From positions 6,019,001-6,083,000 of the forward strand of contig NC_134679.1 in the NCBI RefSeq assembly GCF_024713945.1: a stretch of DNA of 64,000 nucleotides, read 5' to 3'. This stretch comes from Dermatophagoides farinae. Taxonomy: Eukaryota; Arthropoda; Arachnida; Sarcoptiformes; Pyroglyphidae. How positions within the stretch are numbered: the first letter of the stretch is position 1; the number at the start of each line of letters is the position of its first letter. The position numbers and the translations under genes were made by a program. Shown piece after piece: positions 49,237 through 61,299 of this stretch. A model generated the notes under the pieces. The model did no database searches. It saw only the letters and a program-made list of their open reading frames with translations, and was not told where the DNA came from.

Positions 49237-52200
49237 TATATCAATCACGATTATAATTTTTTTTTATAGCCCAATCCTTAAAAAATTTATATTTGATTGA
49301 TCATCGAATAAAAACAACAACAACAACAACAACAACAGTGAAAAACAAGTCAATCATGTTGGAAAAACAAATTTCCACACACACATATACACACACACAT
49401 AGCGGACAATTTATTCGAGAAAAAAAATATGAAAATTCATAATAATAATCGAAAGAAAATCTTTCGATGGATTATATCATGGCCTCCATCATCATCATCA
49501 TCATCGTTTTTCAAAGATTTTTTTCCTCACACATACACACACACAGAGAGAAATTTTTTCGATAAAAAACGGGCATGAACAACAACAACAAAAAAAAATG
49601 GATCATTTTTTTCAATAGTTTCGGGCGTCATCAGAGGCTGCGTCAAATTTTTTTTTGTTACTATTTTTTTCTTCTTTTATGACTATAAAATTAGACGAAC
49701 ATAACCATGGATGCACCATGGATAGATGGATGCTATATAGTCTCAGACATTCATAGAAGTAGTAATATAAATATATAGAGAGAAAGGAAAGAAAATTGAA
49801 CTTTTTTTTCAAATCATCAAATATTTTATATATTTGCTAATTGTTGTAATGATCAACCATATTCTATTCATCATCAATGGCGATAAAATGCACGATTTTT
49901 TTTTCACCGACAACTTTCTTAACAGTATATTTTACCAAACAATTTTTTTTTCAAAATTGAATAGTAGTTGTAGAAGTAGTAGTAGTTAGATTGATTATCA
50001 ATGATAAAAATAAAACCCTATAATCATCATCATCATCATCATCATCATCGGAATTTAGTCACCATCATCAACAATCAAGATTGATCAATGTTTGAAATAA
50101 TAATGATGATGATCGTGGCCAAAATCATATGAAAAAAAATCTAGTATTCAATACTTGACTATAGTGATTTCAAAACATACTACCAAATAAATAAGCAAGT
50201 AATCGAATCAGGCCATGATGTGTTTAATTGACCATCGATCATCTGACTTTTTAAACACAGTCACTCATACACCGATGGTGTGTTACAGGATCACCGTGAA
50301 CCCGAACACCAGCAAAAAAAAAAACCGCCCAAACAATTTCAAATCGATGGCAAATGAAAAAAAGGTCACAGCTGCAAAGATTGACTCTAGACGACACATA
50401 TACACACACACACACTGAACTAAACTAAGGATTTATATATCTAGCCAACCAAAAAATTGTGAATAAACACAATGCCAAAACATAATGCTACTAATAACAA
50501 AATTTATGTGGATACTTTATGTGGATACTTGTTTAACAAACAAAACAGAATCTTTTTTTTCATTCTATAATTCAATTTAAAATTCATATGTTATAACGAA
50601 AATGAAAAAATTTTTTTTTTTGAAAACTAGAAAAAAAATTTATTGAAAAAACCAATATATACAGATTTATTTTTACATTCATTTGTGGCCCACACAGTAA
50701 ACGAATTGTTTTCATTTTTCATTTTGAAACTTGATTAAATGATGATATATAATGGCTGTGTGTGTGTGTGTGTGTGTTCGTTTTCACTCCTGGTTACAAG
50801 TTCCCCAAACCACACACACACACACAAAATGATGATTATGAGGATCATCATCAGCAGTATCATCATTATTGTTGCATTATTATAATCACATTTCACCAGT
50901 ATACAACAAAGAGAGAGAGAGAGAGAGAGAGGATCATGATGATTTTTTTTTTCTTCTATATTTGAATCAATTTCGATTATCCTGATTGAATGATGATGAT
51001 GATGATGATAATAAATATGAGCTTCTGGTTTTTGTTTTCAAAACCAAAACCAAAACCAAGAAAAAAAGTTTCAAAAAAAAATAAAATCAAAACAGATTTT
51101 CAAATTTTAATAATAAAATGGTGATTATAATCAAATTCACAAAGAGAGAGAATTTTTGGGTTTTAAATTTTTTTTTTTTTCAAAAAATTCTATTTCCAAT
51201 TTAACAAATTGAACAAGGAATAAAAAAAACCACACACATAACTTTTCTTTAAATTCATAAAAAAAATCCAGAACCATAAAACCAAGAATACAATTACAAT
51301 ATACATATGAATGAATGAAAAAGAATTAGGAAGCAGAGAAACAAAAATGTCGACAACAAGACAACCTGTCACCTCTGCATCATAAGTTTTTCAGATACAA
51401 TAACCACCACCACACCATCATCATCATAAGCATACAACATATTGTCTTGTTTGTTCAAGTGGTGCCAAATGTGTATGTAATGTATGTGTGTGTGCTGTCA
51501 ATGTTTTTTTTTCTGTGTATGTGTCGCAGGTGCCGCATCAATTTGATGCTTTATTTCTATTTTTTTTCTGTAATACAGAATATAAATGTAAATGTAACAC
51601 ACACACACACTCGCATCTCATCAAATCCAAGTTAAATATTTGAAGGGATTTAATATGTAAACATTATTTTAATAATCTTGATATACTAGTTATGGTCATG
51701 TTGTATATTTTTTTTGGTGATTTTGATCCATTTTGAAACATTTAACAATGAACGAAACGAAACGAACAAAAAAAATTGTCAGGATTTTCATTTACGGATA
51801 ATGATTTGTTCATTTGATGAATGAAATATACAGGGAAAGAAAAAAAAAGTTCAACAAATTTAAGCTGCTAATTTGTTACGTATGGAAAATGTGAGAGAAT
51901 TTTTTTTATCCACCAAAAAGAATCCATGTATATTGATCAATCAATTGAAATGGCATGAAAAATCTATAATAACCAATGTGTTTCATTTTTTTTCGGTGAA
52001 AAAAAAATCAATCATCATCATCATCATCATTGTTGATGCTAAAAGAACAAAGAACAAAAAAAAAGAAATGAAAAAAAATTCAATTATCAAATTGAAATTT
52101 TTCTCATATCTTCAATACAAATCATCAATTGGTGGTGGATTTAGCAACTTGAATTTTAGACATCATTTTTTTTCTACCCATTTGTTTCCTACCTGTGTGT

Positions 52201-53162
52201 TATCAAATCATCATTATTATTGAATTAATTCATTCATTTGTTTGGTTATAATATAAAAAAAATACGAACATCGCCACACATCACCACACACACACACACA
52301 AATACATCAGGTTAACCGATCAAGACCACCGGTAATTGGTATTTTTCAGATTTTTTTATTCTGTTCAACACAACAACAACAACAAATCACTGGTTCATCA
52401 TACCCCTCTTTTCTTGAACATCATTAGATCATCATCATCAGATTTCTGTTTTTCTCATCTACACACACACACACACACAAAACACACACTGCTTTTGTGT
52501 TACCATAACAAACAAGATTCAGTCAAATTTTTTCTGTTTTGTATTATCCAAACGATTTGATAATAATAATAATAATAATGAGGAGGGCAAGATTTTCTTT
52601 CTCTCTGTCTTTTGTCGGCACTCTTATTATCAACAACAAAAATCAAAAAAAAAAAAAAAAAAAAAAACAGCAGCAACAATCGAGAAACTAGCCACTTTAA
52701 TAATGAAAAAAAACGTATTGGATTTAAAGATTTTTTCTACTATTTTGTTGTTCGTGCATCAATTTTTTTTCTCGCTCTCGGTGTATCTGTGTGTGTGTCC
52801 GCTGTGGTAGGTCTATGATGATAATGGTGATGATGATCAGAAAAAAAAGAGACTGACAAACTACCTCCTTGTTGTTGTTGTTGTTGTTTTTCATGATAAA
52901 AAAAATGTGTGAATCAATGAACCGAATAATATTAAAAAAAAAATCAATCCCAAAAGATGATCATCTTGCTTGATCACACTGTCTTGTTAGCCAAAATATA
53001 AAATTAGAATGAATGAATTCCATACTTGTGTGGCTAATTGAATTTAATAGACAGATGAAAAAGATGGACTGAAATTTCAAATTCGAGCCCAAAAATTATT
53101 ATTATTATTATTATCATAATCATCATCAAAGACATTTTGATGATAACAATCTTTTTTTTTCG

Positions 53163-53190
53163 ATGATGATGATCATCATCATGATGATGA
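53163..53190. repeat. GAT/ATC microsatellite with orientation switches
   Basis: ATGATGATGATCATCATCAT (53163-53182) is a perfect 20-bp palindrome and overlaps an 18-bp palindrome (53173-53190), because the triplet reverses strand twice within about 40 nt. Confidence 0.85.
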
Positions 53191-53863
53191 CGATGATGAT
53201 GATGATAATCAAGTTGAATTATGCATTAGATTTCTATCTATCTATCTTATTGTTTAATATAATATGCAAATCATGTCAATCAAATCACCATAATCATTCG
53301 TCATTCGTCATTCATTTTTCAAGATGATTTTTTTTCCTTCATTTCATTCATTTCTAGGAATGATGATTTACAATTTGTCGACTCTACACATATATAATTC
53401 GTGTGTGTGTGTGTGTGTGCGTTTGTGTGGCCAACAACTATTTTTAAACCATCATCAAATGTTTTGTTCCAATTGGTTTTAGGTTCATTTTTTTCTTGTT
53501 TTTTTTATCATGCATAAAGCAATGAGAGAGGGAAAAAAATCCGATTACATCCACGATGATGATGATGATGATGATTATGATGAGAAATGACACGCAAAAA
53601 TATCATATGTCCAAGAAAATTTCCACTTATTTTTTATCTCTCACTGTCCACTGTCCATTGTCCAATGAAAAGTAACAATCATAACAATAGCGGTAGATAA
53701 AAGATTTTCTATTTCACTATATCCATTCGGTCATCATATGCATAATTAGCTCACAAAATCGGTCATTGGTTTTTTTTCAAAAGTAACAACAACAACAACA
53801 ACAAACAAAATTAACCGCATTCAGGTTAAAATGATAAATTTTGTGAAATTCGTCAAACAAATC

Positions 53864-53883
53864 AAAAAAAAAAAAAAAAAAAA
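53864..53883 (+). repeat. A20 homopolymer
   Basis: Twenty consecutive A residues; no coding or transposon remnant was seen upstream. Confidence 0.95.
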
Positions 53884-55723
53884 TTAAGTGGATCTAAAAC
53901 GGACCTATGAATAAATAGTATAGCTTAACAGCAGCGGCAGCAGCAACAAAAAATGCGAATCACCAATTTAGACATTAAAAAAATTCTTTTTCTTTTAAAA
54001 CGAAAAAAAAAGTTGTCATCATCATCGATAACAGGTAGGTGGTTTCAAAAGTCGGCATCCACTACCCTCTAATTATTTATGATGATCATCAACAACAACA
54101 ATTGAGAACAACGACGATAAGAAAAACATGGAAATCATTCAATATTGATTTCCATGTGTTTGTCAAGTTTTTTTTATTATTCGCTCCTCATCATCATTAT
54201 TATGTTCCTGGATCGAGATGTGAATGTGTATGAGAGACAAACAAAAAAAAAACGAAAATTTCAGATTTGTTTTTTTGTTTTGGAATACGATTGTAATCTA
54301 AATGTAAATTAGTGAAAATAAATCGTGCAAAAATGATGAAAATGAAAAATAAAAATGACAAAAAGCCCCAATGTTGATGATTATGATATGAGTTATGGAA
54401 AAAAATTTTTTTTCATATTTTTTTCCAGGAAACACACATATATAGTATATATTTCACGTCGATTAGTTCCAAAATTTGTCATACATTTGTCAAATTCCAT
54501 TCAATACCAATGTTCATATTGTGAATGAATGAATGAATGAATAAATGGATCACTCACTGTGTTTAAGAATTGTTTGACAAACTGTAACTGTGTGTGTGTG
54601 TGTGTGTGTGTGTGAAACATGACAAACATACTTTACGAAAACCAATGTGAAAGTGAACAACCAAAATGAAATGATAAAAAAAATGAATGAATGAATGAAT
54701 GATAAGTCTCATATCACGCCTGTCATTCGGTTGATTATTTTTCTATATCCACAACGCACACACACACACCAGTAAAGATTGATATTGCGTGTCGATGGTA
54801 TCATCATCATCATCATCATCATTATTACCGAATCATTTCGGCAATTCACCATTATATTTATATAGAAAGAAAAAAAAAACACAAGAACCCGAAAAACAAA
54901 AAAAAAGAAAAAAATCTCACCAAGCTTATATGAACTGGGGTTGTTGTTTGGTTTTGTTTTCATATTTCACACTAAATTACCATCATATGATGATTCTCAT
55001 ACAAAAATTCTATCAAAAAAATTTTTTTTTTTTGATTTATTTTTCGGGTCGCATGAAATTCAAAAAAAAATTTTTTTCCATTGATCATATAATGATGATC
55101 GATATAAAAAAATTCTTTGGATGATAAGGATAAATTGCCATCATCATTTGGAATCGAGAAAAAAAAGATGAGAAAGAAAAAATGTATTGAAAATCAATGA
55201 TTGGAACACACAAACACACACACACACACACAACAATAACAAATATTGACAAAATCAATCGATCGATCAATCAGTAATCAATATTGAAAAAAAGAGGACC
55301 AAAAAAAATAGTACAACCATTCATGGTGATTTTTTTCAAATTCAATCAACCATTTATATTTGATCATTTTGGGTCCATTGTTGTTGTTGTTGATCGGGTT
55401 AGATGGAAATTTTTTTTCTTACAAATAAAAAATCAATACACGACATCTATTGTCATTGGATGGCTCTAATTCAAATTCAATTCATTATTGGGAATTTGTC
55501 AATGACACATATCTCAGCATTTAACAAATGTAAATGTAAAAGAAAAAACGACATGATTAGTGGGCAAAACAAAACAAAACAAAAAAAAATGGACAAATGA
55601 TCGCACACACAGACATGTTTAGATGAGAAAAAAAAACACGAAACAAATCAAAGGCCATAGGTTAAAAATGTAAAACATTTTCTCAAAACAAAAAAAAGGA
55701 AAAAAATGAAAATCACTACTTAC

Positions 55724-55954
55724 CATAGGAATAATTTGGTTGATCGTCATCATCGGTCGGCCGATTGATTGTTGTTGTTGTTGCTGTTACTGGGTGGGCG
55801 GAATCATCAACAACAATTGTTGTTGTCGGTCAAAATCATCATCATCATTATCCTCATCATCATCATCATCATCGATATGAATGGATGGGCCATCTATTTC
55901 AGTGGCTAATCTAATGTGGTATTCCAAACATTTTTTGTTTTCTTCTTCATGAAA
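55724..55954 (-). other. Candidate exon or frameshifted coding remnant
   Basis: On the minus strand one frame is open from 55954 to TAA at 55787 (ENKKCLEYHIRLATEIDGPS, then an Asp-rich tract). A second frame is open from 55829 to a consensus GTAAGT donor at 55723 (VVDDSAHPVTATTTTINRP, Asp tract, QPNYSYG). The frames differ by one base and meet in a CAA/GTT palindrome (55808-55825). A single exon broken by a frameshift, two alternative exons, or chance all remain possible. Confidence 0.22.
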
Positions 55955-56019
55955 TTAATTGATGTCCATCAATAAATTGAATTGAATAAGTGAGTGAATG
56001 AGTGATCAACTTGTTGTTT

Positions 56020-56077
56020 TGCGGCTTTAAATCAAAAAAAAAAGAAAGAAAAAGAAATTCTTTTACATAAAGCCGCA
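56020..56077. repeat. Inverted repeat TGCGGCTTTA / TAAAGCCGCA
   Basis: Exact 10-bp arms at 56020-56029 and 56068-56077 with a 38-nt A-rich spacer. The GC-rich arms stand out from the AT-rich surroundings. Confidence 0.8.
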
Positions 56078-57437
56078 TCCAAAATAGCCGACACTTCTTC
56101 TTTTTTGTTTCTCATCGAATCGATCCTGACACATCATCATTATTGCTGTTATCAGTGATGACCTTTAGGCTCCAATTAGGGTCGACCCGTATTTACGAAA
56201 ACCACACACACAAATACCGACACAAATAGTAATTCTTATTATCTTAATTTGAAACATAAACTTGGCGTGTGTCCATTTATATGAAATGAAAATTGTTACA
56301 TTTTTTTCCACTGTTTTCGTTGTCGTTGATAATGATGATGATCGAAATGATTGACAGCCGATTGTCATTGTTTTTCAGGTCCATTTGTTGTTCGTTATGT
56401 GTGTGTGTGATGTGTTTGATGTGTCACCAATTAACAAATCATTATTTTTGTTGTTGTTGTTGTTGCTGTTAAACATTTTGCCCATTGTCGATTATATCCG
56501 ATTCAATCAAAGAAAAAAAAATGCTGCCGCAAACAATCGATCTATTTTGATCGAATCTTTTTTTTCTGTTCTGTTGTGTTCACTGACAGACTGATTTTTG
56601 TCAATCTGTTGTTGTTTGACCTGTTTTTGATCACCATCATTGGGCATCATCTTCTGCACAAAAAAAAACGAAGATCTTTATGAAAAAAAAACACATATTG
56701 AGATTCTATTATCAGCGATCCGTTTTCTTTTCAATCTTGATTGGTGTTTTTTTTTTTGATAAAAAAAAAATTCGATCATCATTATTATTTGGCGAGATTG
56801 TTGTTGTTTTGTTATTTCGTTTTTTTTCATTATTTGAATTGAATAAAACTTGATAAATTGACTGAACAATTTTTTTTGTGTGCGTCTTTTTTTTCATCTT
56901 TTATTGTTCAATTGTTGACCATTCAATTTTCTTGATTTTCGATTACAAAGTATCTGTTTTCGTTATTGTTGTTGTTGTTGTGGTTGTTGTTATTTTTTCA
57001 ATAATCAAAAGCAATTCGGCTAATAGATTTTTCTTCTTTTGCCTTAATTGATGGTTAATTGAATCCGAATTTAGCCACAAACACAAAGAAATTATGATTT
57101 TTTTTCTTGGCTGATATCAATCATTCAAGCAGATAATTTTAAGAATGGTTTAGTCATTGAACCGTCAAGTTTCAAGTGGATGATTATGATGATGATGATT
57201 TATTTAATCCAATAAGCTTCAAAGAATCACCGGATGTTTGGTTTGTATAAATGATTATGATGATGGTCGATGATACAAAAAAAAGGGTTTCGGTTATTGT
57301 CCCAGGACAAATGGACAAAATTGATATCGGAAATCGAATATTTTCAAATGTTAATTTTTCAGGTGATTATTTTCGTTTAATACACTGGATATATATGTAC
57401 AGAACAATGATCATCATAATGATGATTGACCATTTCG

Positions 57438-57451
57438 CCACTAGATGGCGA
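57438..57451 (+). promoter_or_regulatory. CTCF-like motif (CCACTAGATGGCGA)
   Basis: Matches the CTCF core consensus CCASYAGRKGGCRS at 13 of 14 positions; only the last base differs. It lies between the T-box gene and the 61.3-kb gene, where an insulator would make sense. Binding is inferred from sequence alone. Confidence 0.4.
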
Positions 57452-58563
57452 CAACATACTGATGGATTGTATTTTTTTTTCAATCATTATCATCACTCAT
57501 TTGTTTTCATCAAAACAAAAACAAAAACGAAAAAAGTTTAAATTCCATTTAAAAACAGCCAAACAAAAACAAAATGACTTTGGCGACAATCAACAAATGA
57601 TAATTTTTAATACCTAACTTTTTTGTTTGTTTCAATTTCACCTGAAACAAACAAACAAAAATACGAAAAACGAAACGAAACGAAGGAAATATTCAAGCTT
57701 GATGCTTATCAGCAGTTTTTTTTTGAACAAAAAAAAACAACAAGAAGAAGAAAAAAAGTCTAGTCAAAATTGTCATCGTCAACTCTTTCGTCATCATTAT
57801 TTTTTCAATATAAAATACACGCTGTAAATGGAGGAAAATTTCATTGCTGAAGACAAAGAATTAAAAAAGAAAAAAACAAAAAGATACATGTTTCAAATGT
57901 TTGATGATTTTTAATTGCCAAACGAAAAACAACAAGAAAATAAATCAACAATAAATCGACAATTCAAATGGTATTTCATGGTTAAAAATGAAATGAATGT
58001 ATGGCGTTTTTTTTTCTTTTGATTCACGAATTCATTTTGAAATGGCCAAATTTTAATTACATTTTTCTTTTTGTTTCTTTTTCTTTTTTTTCATTTCATT
58101 CCATTCCATTTCAATTCATTCATTCATTCATTCGATTCAATTAATTCAGTTCAAAAATGATGATTTTGAATCGATTAAATTGATGTGACAATTTCATTTC
58201 CATTGACCAAAAAAAAAAAAAAACATAGAAATGGCTAGACATGTGTTTCCGAATCTTGATCGTGAAAATGTAACATTCAAAAATTCCAAAAACAACAACA
58301 ACAAAAAAATCCACGAAATCTATGGCCTATCTATGAAACGACCAATGGATGATGATGATGAAGATGAAAGCAAAAATGCCGACTGTTTTAACATTTTTTT
58401 TTTACAGGAATAATGATGCCAGTGTGTGTGTGTGTAATGAGAAAAAAAGGTGAAGAAACAAGATTGATTTTTGAGCAAGAAGCACGTTCGTTTATAATCA
58501 TAATGATGATGATGATGATGATGATGAAACACTCGATGGCAAATTAACAATATATCAGCCAAC

Positions 58564-58593
58564 AATATTTCAGTCCATGAGGCCTGAAATATT
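58564..58593. repeat. Inverted repeat AATATTTCAG / CTGAAATATT
   Basis: Exact 10-bp arms at 58564-58573 and 58584-58593 around a 10-nt spacer. The right arm with its flank (GGCCTGAAATATT) recurs near 59467-59479. Confidence 0.75.
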
Positions 58594-58665
58594 TATTTTG
58601 GCCCCTGAAGACAAAAAAAAATTTCTCAAACCAACGAACGAATAATCATTATTTTCAAATCTTAC

Positions 58666-58785
58666 CTAAGACCTAGGAATAGAACAACAACCAAAAAAAG
58701 AAAAACACTTTGAACTACTTTCCACCAAAGTGAAAGGTGCGAGAATAGGGCTGGCCATCGCCACCGCCACCACCATCATCATCAT
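58666..58785 (-). other. Candidate small ORF with signal-like N-terminus
   Basis: A 39-codon frame starting MMMMVVAVAMASPILAPF has a hydrophobic start like a signal peptide. Its TAG stop abuts a consensus donor (TTAG then GTAAG). Another frame of the same strand reads Gly-rich then DGQPYSRTFHFGGK and stop. The (GGT)n content weakens both readings. It could be a 5' UTR exon of a minus-strand gene. Confidence 0.15.
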
Positions 58786-59700
58786 CCTAATCAATAGTCC
58801 TAATTGAATCGAAGACCAAAGAAATTCAAAACGAAAAAGAGAAAAAAAACGATCGTGTGCGGGCTTTTTACAACAACAGAAAAAAAAGAATCAACAAAAA
58901 TGCCTTGCTTCTGGTCTGTCCATCATTATCATCATCGTCATCATCAACAAAATTGGCCGCATTTCATCGATCTTTTTCGTCGTCACTAGCCTACCATCAA
59001 AGAAAAAAAAGACCAAAGAGAAAAAAACAAAATAAAGACAATCTCATTTGAGAGTCAATTTTAGACGAATTAAAAACAAAATTCTTAATTGCTTCAGCTG
59101 AAAATGTATCGATCTCTGACGAATATAATCACATTATTAATCGTCAGGTTCATAAATGGTGAATGATTTTGAATTTTAACAAATATATCCATCGCCATCT
59201 ATCGATGGCCATCTTAATCAATGAGAAATTTAAGTTTTGTTGGAATAAAATTTAAAGAATTTCGGACCAGAAAATGAGAAATAATCAAATCAAGAAAAAA
59301 AAATTTTGTTTTGTTTTGTTTTTTTTTCATCGGTGTAAAAATTACAATTTTCGGCAAATGGTGATGATGATGGTGCTAGTGTGAATATGGATCGGCCCTA
59401 ATTAATAGGTACCAATGTGCCGACAATGAACAAAGAAGAAGAAAAAAGGTCAGCCATGTAAACCGGGCCTGAAATATTGATTGCTGATAATGGCCACACA
59501 CACAAGGTGTCACACACACACATGCATGCATGCACAGGTAAAAGAAAATGAAAAGAAGTGAGAGGTGTTTTTGTGTTCGGGCGCCGACATAAATTTCTCA
59601 TTTTTTTGAGAAAAAAAATTCGTGATGATGATCGTTGGTTCATCAGATTTTTTGATCATCATGCAATTTTGTAATTCAATGAATTCATTTTCCAATAGGA

Positions 59701-61299
59701 AAAATTTCGGGAACAAAAAAATTAATAAATTTTTGAAATTTTTTTTCTTCTTTTCATTGATTCACAATATCGATTGATATCGACGGAATCTTATTATTCA
59801 TCATGATGATGTCAACAGGTAATTACATCTATAGTGAAAGAAATCTGAGCCCTGTCACTGTGTGTTTGACCTTTGAAATGTTTACGAAAAAAAAAAAATT
59901 TTTACATATTTTTTTTCTCACCTTATAATTTAGAAAATTTTTTCTTTTGTTTTGTTTTGTTTTGTATTTTCCACCGAATGAATACAATAATGCTTGGCTT
60001 CTAATAATAAATCGGATCATCAGCCAAGAAAAAAAAATTTTTCTGCGGTATTTACGGCCAACGGGTTGTTGTTGTTGTTTGATGGTGGTCAACAACAATT
60101 CATTGGTTTCTCGATTTATTTGGTATTGTTGTTGTTGTTGTGTATTTAAAAGTCGGCAATTCATTCTTTGATCCTTTTATTTTCTGGCCAACAGAAAAAT
60201 GATGATGATGATGAAACAAAATGTTGAGAATAACACAACACAAAAACAAAAAACAACGACAATAACAACAACAACAACAAGAAAAATCTACAGGCGGTCC
60301 ATGATGATGATGATGATGATGAAAAGCTTCTAATCGATGGGCGTAGGTCATCGGTGTTCATTAGGTTTTCTTCATTCCACTAAAAAAGCACCGTTTTCAC
60401 TAGTCATTGTATTGCTTTTCATCCAAAATCGATATATCGATAATGATGATGGTGGTGATGGTAGTAATAAATTAGTTTACACTTTTTTTTCGCTTTGAAA
60501 GTTTAAGATTCGATATTTTGATGATTAATCAATATAACACCTTTTTTTATATATAGCGGATGGCGTGTCTTTGTTGTTGTTGTTGTTGTTTATAATTAAC
60601 GTATTATGTGTGTGCGTCTTGATCATCGATCGATGTTTTGAAGGTCACCACGATTTTCATTATTTCTATTTTTTAAAATGAAAAAAAAAACAGACCTAGC
60701 CTATCATCTTTCAATCTCACAATGTTGAGATATGGTTCAAATCAGATTCATTTTTGTTTGTGTGTGTGTTTGGACGTGAACTGTGTATATCAAGAAACAA
60801 GAAACTTAACACACACACACACACACAGTCGGGGACCACCAAAAGTGTTGACACATCGAATTAGAATCGGCATTCAACAACAACAACAACAACAACAAAA
60901 AAGACGAAATATAAATATGAAACTTGAAAAAATAATGAGGAAATGTCGTCGCGACTAATGTCATGGATCATCATCATCATGGTGATGATGAGAAATAAAA
61001 AACCACAAATCTCAACAAGAATTTTCACATTAATTGAATTTATTAAGAATTAGAATTGAATCAAAAAAAAACAATCGTGAGATACATTTAATTAATCGGT
61101 AATTAAGGTGTTATCAAAATAAAATATGCGCGATTATAAATATGATACATATATAAGTTTGTTTTTTGTTTGTTTTTTTTCCATTTTTTTTTTCTTGATT
61201 GATTGATTTGTGAGAACATTGAAAAATTGATGATGAAATTGTGTGACTAAAATATTTACATCAAATATAATAATATGAGTAGGAGAAAGATCAATTTTT
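59701..61299. other. Downstream region of the 61.3-kb gene
   Basis: AT-rich, with (GTT)n near 60064-60078 and 60122-60140, (CAT/ATG)n near 60200 and 60302, (TTG)n near 60571-60590, an AC run near 60811-60827 and (CAA)n near 60876-60896. It probably includes the 3' UTR of the minus-strand gene. No other exon was recognised. Confidence 0.5.

Larger units (their letters stand above)
47501..52000. other. Intergenic desert, segment 7
   Basis: No gene recognised. It contains (GTT)n near 47609-47629, (GAT)10 at 48712-48741, a palindromic ATCGAT/ATTGAT cluster at 49195-49236, (AAC)n near 49314-49336, (CAT)n near 50023-50048, a TG run near 50757-50778 and a (GA)n near 50911-50932. Confidence 0.6.
52001..55700. 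other. Intergenic desert, segment 8
   Basis: No gene recognised. It contains an AC run near 52462-52479, an A21-type run near 52648-52668, (GTT)n near 52870-52887, (ATT)n near 53098-53114, palindromic GAT/ATC flips at 53163-53190, a TG run near 53401-53419, A20 at 53864-53883 and a TG run near 54590-54613. Confidence 0.6.
55701..59700. other. Intergenic desert, segment 9, GC-richer islands and exon-like frames
   Basis: The most gene-like part of the desert. It contains an exon-like block with a GTAAGT donor at 55724-55954, a GC-rich hairpin at 56020-56077, a CTCF-like motif at 57438-57451, an inverted repeat at 58564-58593, and an exon-like block with a GTAAG donor at 58666-58790. No piece was matched to a known protein. 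Confidence 0.45.

Noticed and set aside
57251-57541. 96-codon plus-strand frame
   Set aside because: Poly-Met/Ile from GAT repeats and poly-Phe from T runs, with no family signature; its central part overlaps the CTCF-like motif.
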